From contig NZ_SEWX01000001.1 of the NCBI RefSeq assembly GCF_004307455.1, positions 186,001 to 250,000 on the forward strand: a DNA stretch of 64,000 nucleotides, read 5' to 3'. Below are positions 62,821 through 64,000 of this stretch, in pieces (position 1 is the first letter of the stretch; every line of letters starts with the position of its first letter). A program made the position numbers and the translations under genes. The DNA is from Aquirufa nivalisilvae. GTDB taxonomy: Bacteria > Bacteroidota > Bacteroidia > Cytophagales > Spirosomataceae. The notes beneath the pieces were generated by a model that worked only from the letters and a program-made list of their open reading frames with translations, was not told where the DNA came from and made no database searches.

Positions 62821-63360
62821 CTAATTTAATAAATGAAAATACGGTCCATTAAAATTGTCCAAGAAAGCATGTTGTTCCCGGCTGGCATAAACCGCTACTC
62901 GTATTTTTTTTTGGGGGATAAGTCCCTCGGCCTTCTGAATTAATTGGTATAAATAGTCTTTATCCACATCACCAATCAACACTAAATCTACAAAAGGAGA
63001 ATCTTTTCCTTCCGCTAAATCTCCCGTCAGATATACCTTTTCTACGTTTCCTAATTTGTCAATTACTTGTTCAATGATTTGATCCAAACCCACAAATTGC
63101 ATGATAATTCCTCGTAGGGAGCTGAACATCGGGTGCGCCGTATTGACGGCATAATGCTTCACCTTGGTATTGTCTGGATCTACCTGAACTTTAATCAGGT
63201 GCATCTCATTCAGCTTATTCAATTCCAAACGGACCGTATTACTACTCACCCCTAACTCCCTTTCTAGACCACGTAAGTATACCTTACTTGCTGGATTAAG
63301 CAGGAGTTTGGTCAATAGCTTGACACGTATTTTACCAGAAAAGATGGAATCTAATTGCAA
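62821..63360 (-). CDS. Winged-helix regulator with nucleotidyltransferase-like C-terminal domain
   Basis: 179 residues, TTG start (no in-frame ATG before the stop at 63376). Residues ~5-75 form a winged helix (KIRVKLLTKLLLNPASKVYL, LERELGVSSNTVRLELNKLN). Residues ~90-160 resemble a small nucleotidyltransferase domain (VEKVYLTGDLAEGKDSPFVD, LVLIGDVDKDYL). First gene of the polysaccharide locus, 6 nt before tviB, so it probably controls the locus, including itself. A C5-A9 tract on the coding strand (plus-strand 62904-62917) near residue 149 could cause frameshifts. The wing-domain protein is common ahead of Bacteroidota EPS loci. Confidence 0.78.
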   Translation of the reverse strand: MQLDSIFSGKIRVKLLTKLLLNPASKVYLRGLERELGVSSNTVRLELNKLNEMHLIKVQVDPDNTKVKHYAVNTAHPMFSSLRGIIMQFVGLDQIIEQVIDKLGNVEKVYLTGDLAEGKDSPFVDLVLIGDVDKDYLYQLIQKAEGLIPQKKIRVAVYASREQHAFLDNFNGPYFHLLN

Positions 63361-63398
63361 AGAAAAAGAGATGGCTTACTATGGCTTCGCCCACCTGA

Positions 63399-63415
63399 CT
63401 CACATATTGTGTGAG
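63399..63415. promoter_or_regulatory. Palindromic candidate operator in the divergent control region
   Basis: CTCACA at 63399-63404 and TGTGAG at 63410-63415 are perfect inverted arms around TATTG. With one base deleted the arms extend (CTG-A-CTCACA / TGTGAG-CAG). It lies in the 192-nt gap between the regulator and the sugar transferase, 38 nt upstream of the regulator start and 113 nt before the sugar-transferase -7 box. Candidate binding site of the adjacent regulator. Confidence 0.45.
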
Positions 63416-63438
63416 CAGACTGATACAAAATTGAGTAA

Positions 63439-63446
63439 CAAAAATA
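63439..63446 (-). promoter_or_regulatory. Candidate -7 element for the polysaccharide locus
   Basis: On the minus strand TATTTTTG (63446-63439) fits TAnnTTTG, 78 nt before the regulator start. No TTG lies 19-21 nt upstream, so only half of the promoter is supported. It would put the 63399 palindrome inside the leader. Confidence 0.35.
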
Positions 63447-63528
63447 AACTTTTTCATTTAAAGAGGGAAATATTATTTATTATCTGGCACTTTATTTCCG
63501 AGGAATCCCTCATAGGCTTCAAATTGCC

Positions 63529-63536
63529 TATATTTG
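63529..63536 (+). promoter_or_regulatory. Candidate -7 element for the initiating sugar transferase
   Basis: TATATTTG fits TAnnTTTG exactly and ends 16 nt before the ATG at 63553. There is no TTG at the expected -33 position, so confidence is limited. Confidence 0.4.
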
Positions 63537-63552
63537 TATCAAAAATTAGACC

Positions 63553-64000
63553 ATGAAGCGAATATTTGATTTACTTTTAGCCCTCGTTTTAAGCCTAATT
63601 CTTATAATTCCTGCCATTTTTATCGCTATTTTGGTGAAATTCACCTCCCCTGGACCTATTATCTATTGGTCTACCCGCATGGGTAAAAATAATGTCCCTT
63701 TCCCCATGCCCAAGTTCAGGACCATGTTGACCAATACCCCTGTAGTGGCTACGCACTTACTGAGCAACCCTGATCAATTTCTGACACCCATTGGTTCCTT
63801 TCTAAGAAAATCGAGTTTAGATGAAATCCCCCAGTTGTGGTGCATCCTGAATGGCGACATGTCGTTTGTGGGCCCACGTCCTTCGCTTCCTAGTCAGGCA
63901 GATTTAAATACTGCCAGAACTCAAGCTTCGGTACATACTTTAGTGCCAGGACTTACCGGCTGGGCTCAAGTCAATGGCCGCGATGAAATTCCTAATGAAC
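63553..64000 (+). CDS. Initiating sugar transferase, bacterial phosphoglycosyltransferase (3' end cut off)
   Basis: Starts at ATG 63553 and runs off the right edge after 149 codons. The N-terminus MKRIFDLLLALVLSLILIIP is a re-entrant membrane helix of the monotopic PGT kind, followed by SPGPIIYWSTRMGKN, PKFRTM, SSLDEIPQLWCILNGDMSFV with GPRP (the catalytic DE pair), and PGLTGWAQVNGRDEIP. It transfers the first sugar-1-phosphate to undecaprenyl phosphate, starting repeat-unit assembly. Only the small-type family form (no long N-terminal membrane domain) is consistent. Divergent from the 47-kb operon, and probably the first gene of another transcript. Confidence 0.92.
   Translation, partial: MKRIFDLLLALVLSLILIIPAIFIAILVKFTSPGPIIYWSTRMGKNNVPFPMPKFRTMLTNTPVVATHLLSNPDQFLTPIGSFLRKSSLDEIPQLWCILNGDMSFVGPRPSLPSQADLNTARTQASVHTLVPGLTGWAQVNGRDEIPNE

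Noticed and set aside
1-64000. CRISPR arrays, IS elements, integrases, rRNA
   Set aside because: No regularly spaced repeats, transposase or integrase motifs, or rRNA stretches were seen on either strand.

Overview
The window looks like a chromosomal segment of a Bacteroidota bacterium, probably of the order Cytophagales. The support is the AT-rich sequence, promoters of the TTG-N20-TAnnTTTG type, very few Shine-Dalgarno sites, a TonB-dependent receptor, a GH95 fucosidase, a Tat-exported sugar isomerase-like protein and two Wzi-family outer-membrane proteins. The order is inferred; the phylum is fairly safe.

Positions 1-9655 are mixed cell-envelope and housekeeping genes: a surface phosphoesterase (cut by the left edge) overlapping a TonB-dependent receptor; a minus-strand pair of sugar isomerase-like protein and GH95 alpha-L-fucosidase; tRNA-Phe with its own promoter and terminator; lptB, which may be leaderless; and a trans-sulfuration PLP enzyme.

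Positions 9739-16556 hold two paralogous Wzi-like proteins flanking a tight minus-strand operon of acyl carrier protein, cytochrome P450, MBOAT O-acyltransferase and SGNH/DltD-like protein. This resembles a Dlt or alginate-acetylation machine with a P450 in place of the usual ligase. It is my best candidate for an undescribed system.

Positions 16558-63360 are one of the largest polysaccharide loci I would expect: 46 genes, all on the minus strand, mostly overlapping or 0-25 nt apart, with no gap above 100 nt. In transcription order: a winged-helix regulator; UDP-GlcNAc dehydrogenase (tviB-like); Wzx; a pseudaminic-acid-type nonulosonate block (PseB, PseC, aldo/keto reductase, PseF, class III aminotransferase, PseA with HisH and HisF partners, GNAT, N-formyltransferase, PseI); an M28-like protein; a second formyltransferase-like protein that lacks the catalytic Asn and His; GNAT and FemAB-like proteins; a sulfation block (sulfotransferase, CysQ, DUF2061, CysC, with a LIC12162-family transferase); a CDP-6-deoxysugar block (rfbF, rfbG, cupin epimerase, SDR); Wzy; a LegB-like deoxysugar block; asparagine synthase; a second amidotransferase/HisH/HisF set; an OafA-type acyltransferase; and a terminal wecB / heparinase-like / WbuB-like GT / SDR block. 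At 63553 a divergent initiating sugar transferase runs off the right edge.

Together the locus predicts a Wzx/Wzy-dependent capsule or O-antigen with about five or six glycosyltransferases. Its sugars should be unusually decorated: acetamidino, formyl, acetyl, sulfate and possibly uronamide groups. Wza and Wzc-type export genes are not in the window. No CRISPR array, intact IS element, rRNA or integrase was seen, and no gene-free stretch exceeds 300 bases.
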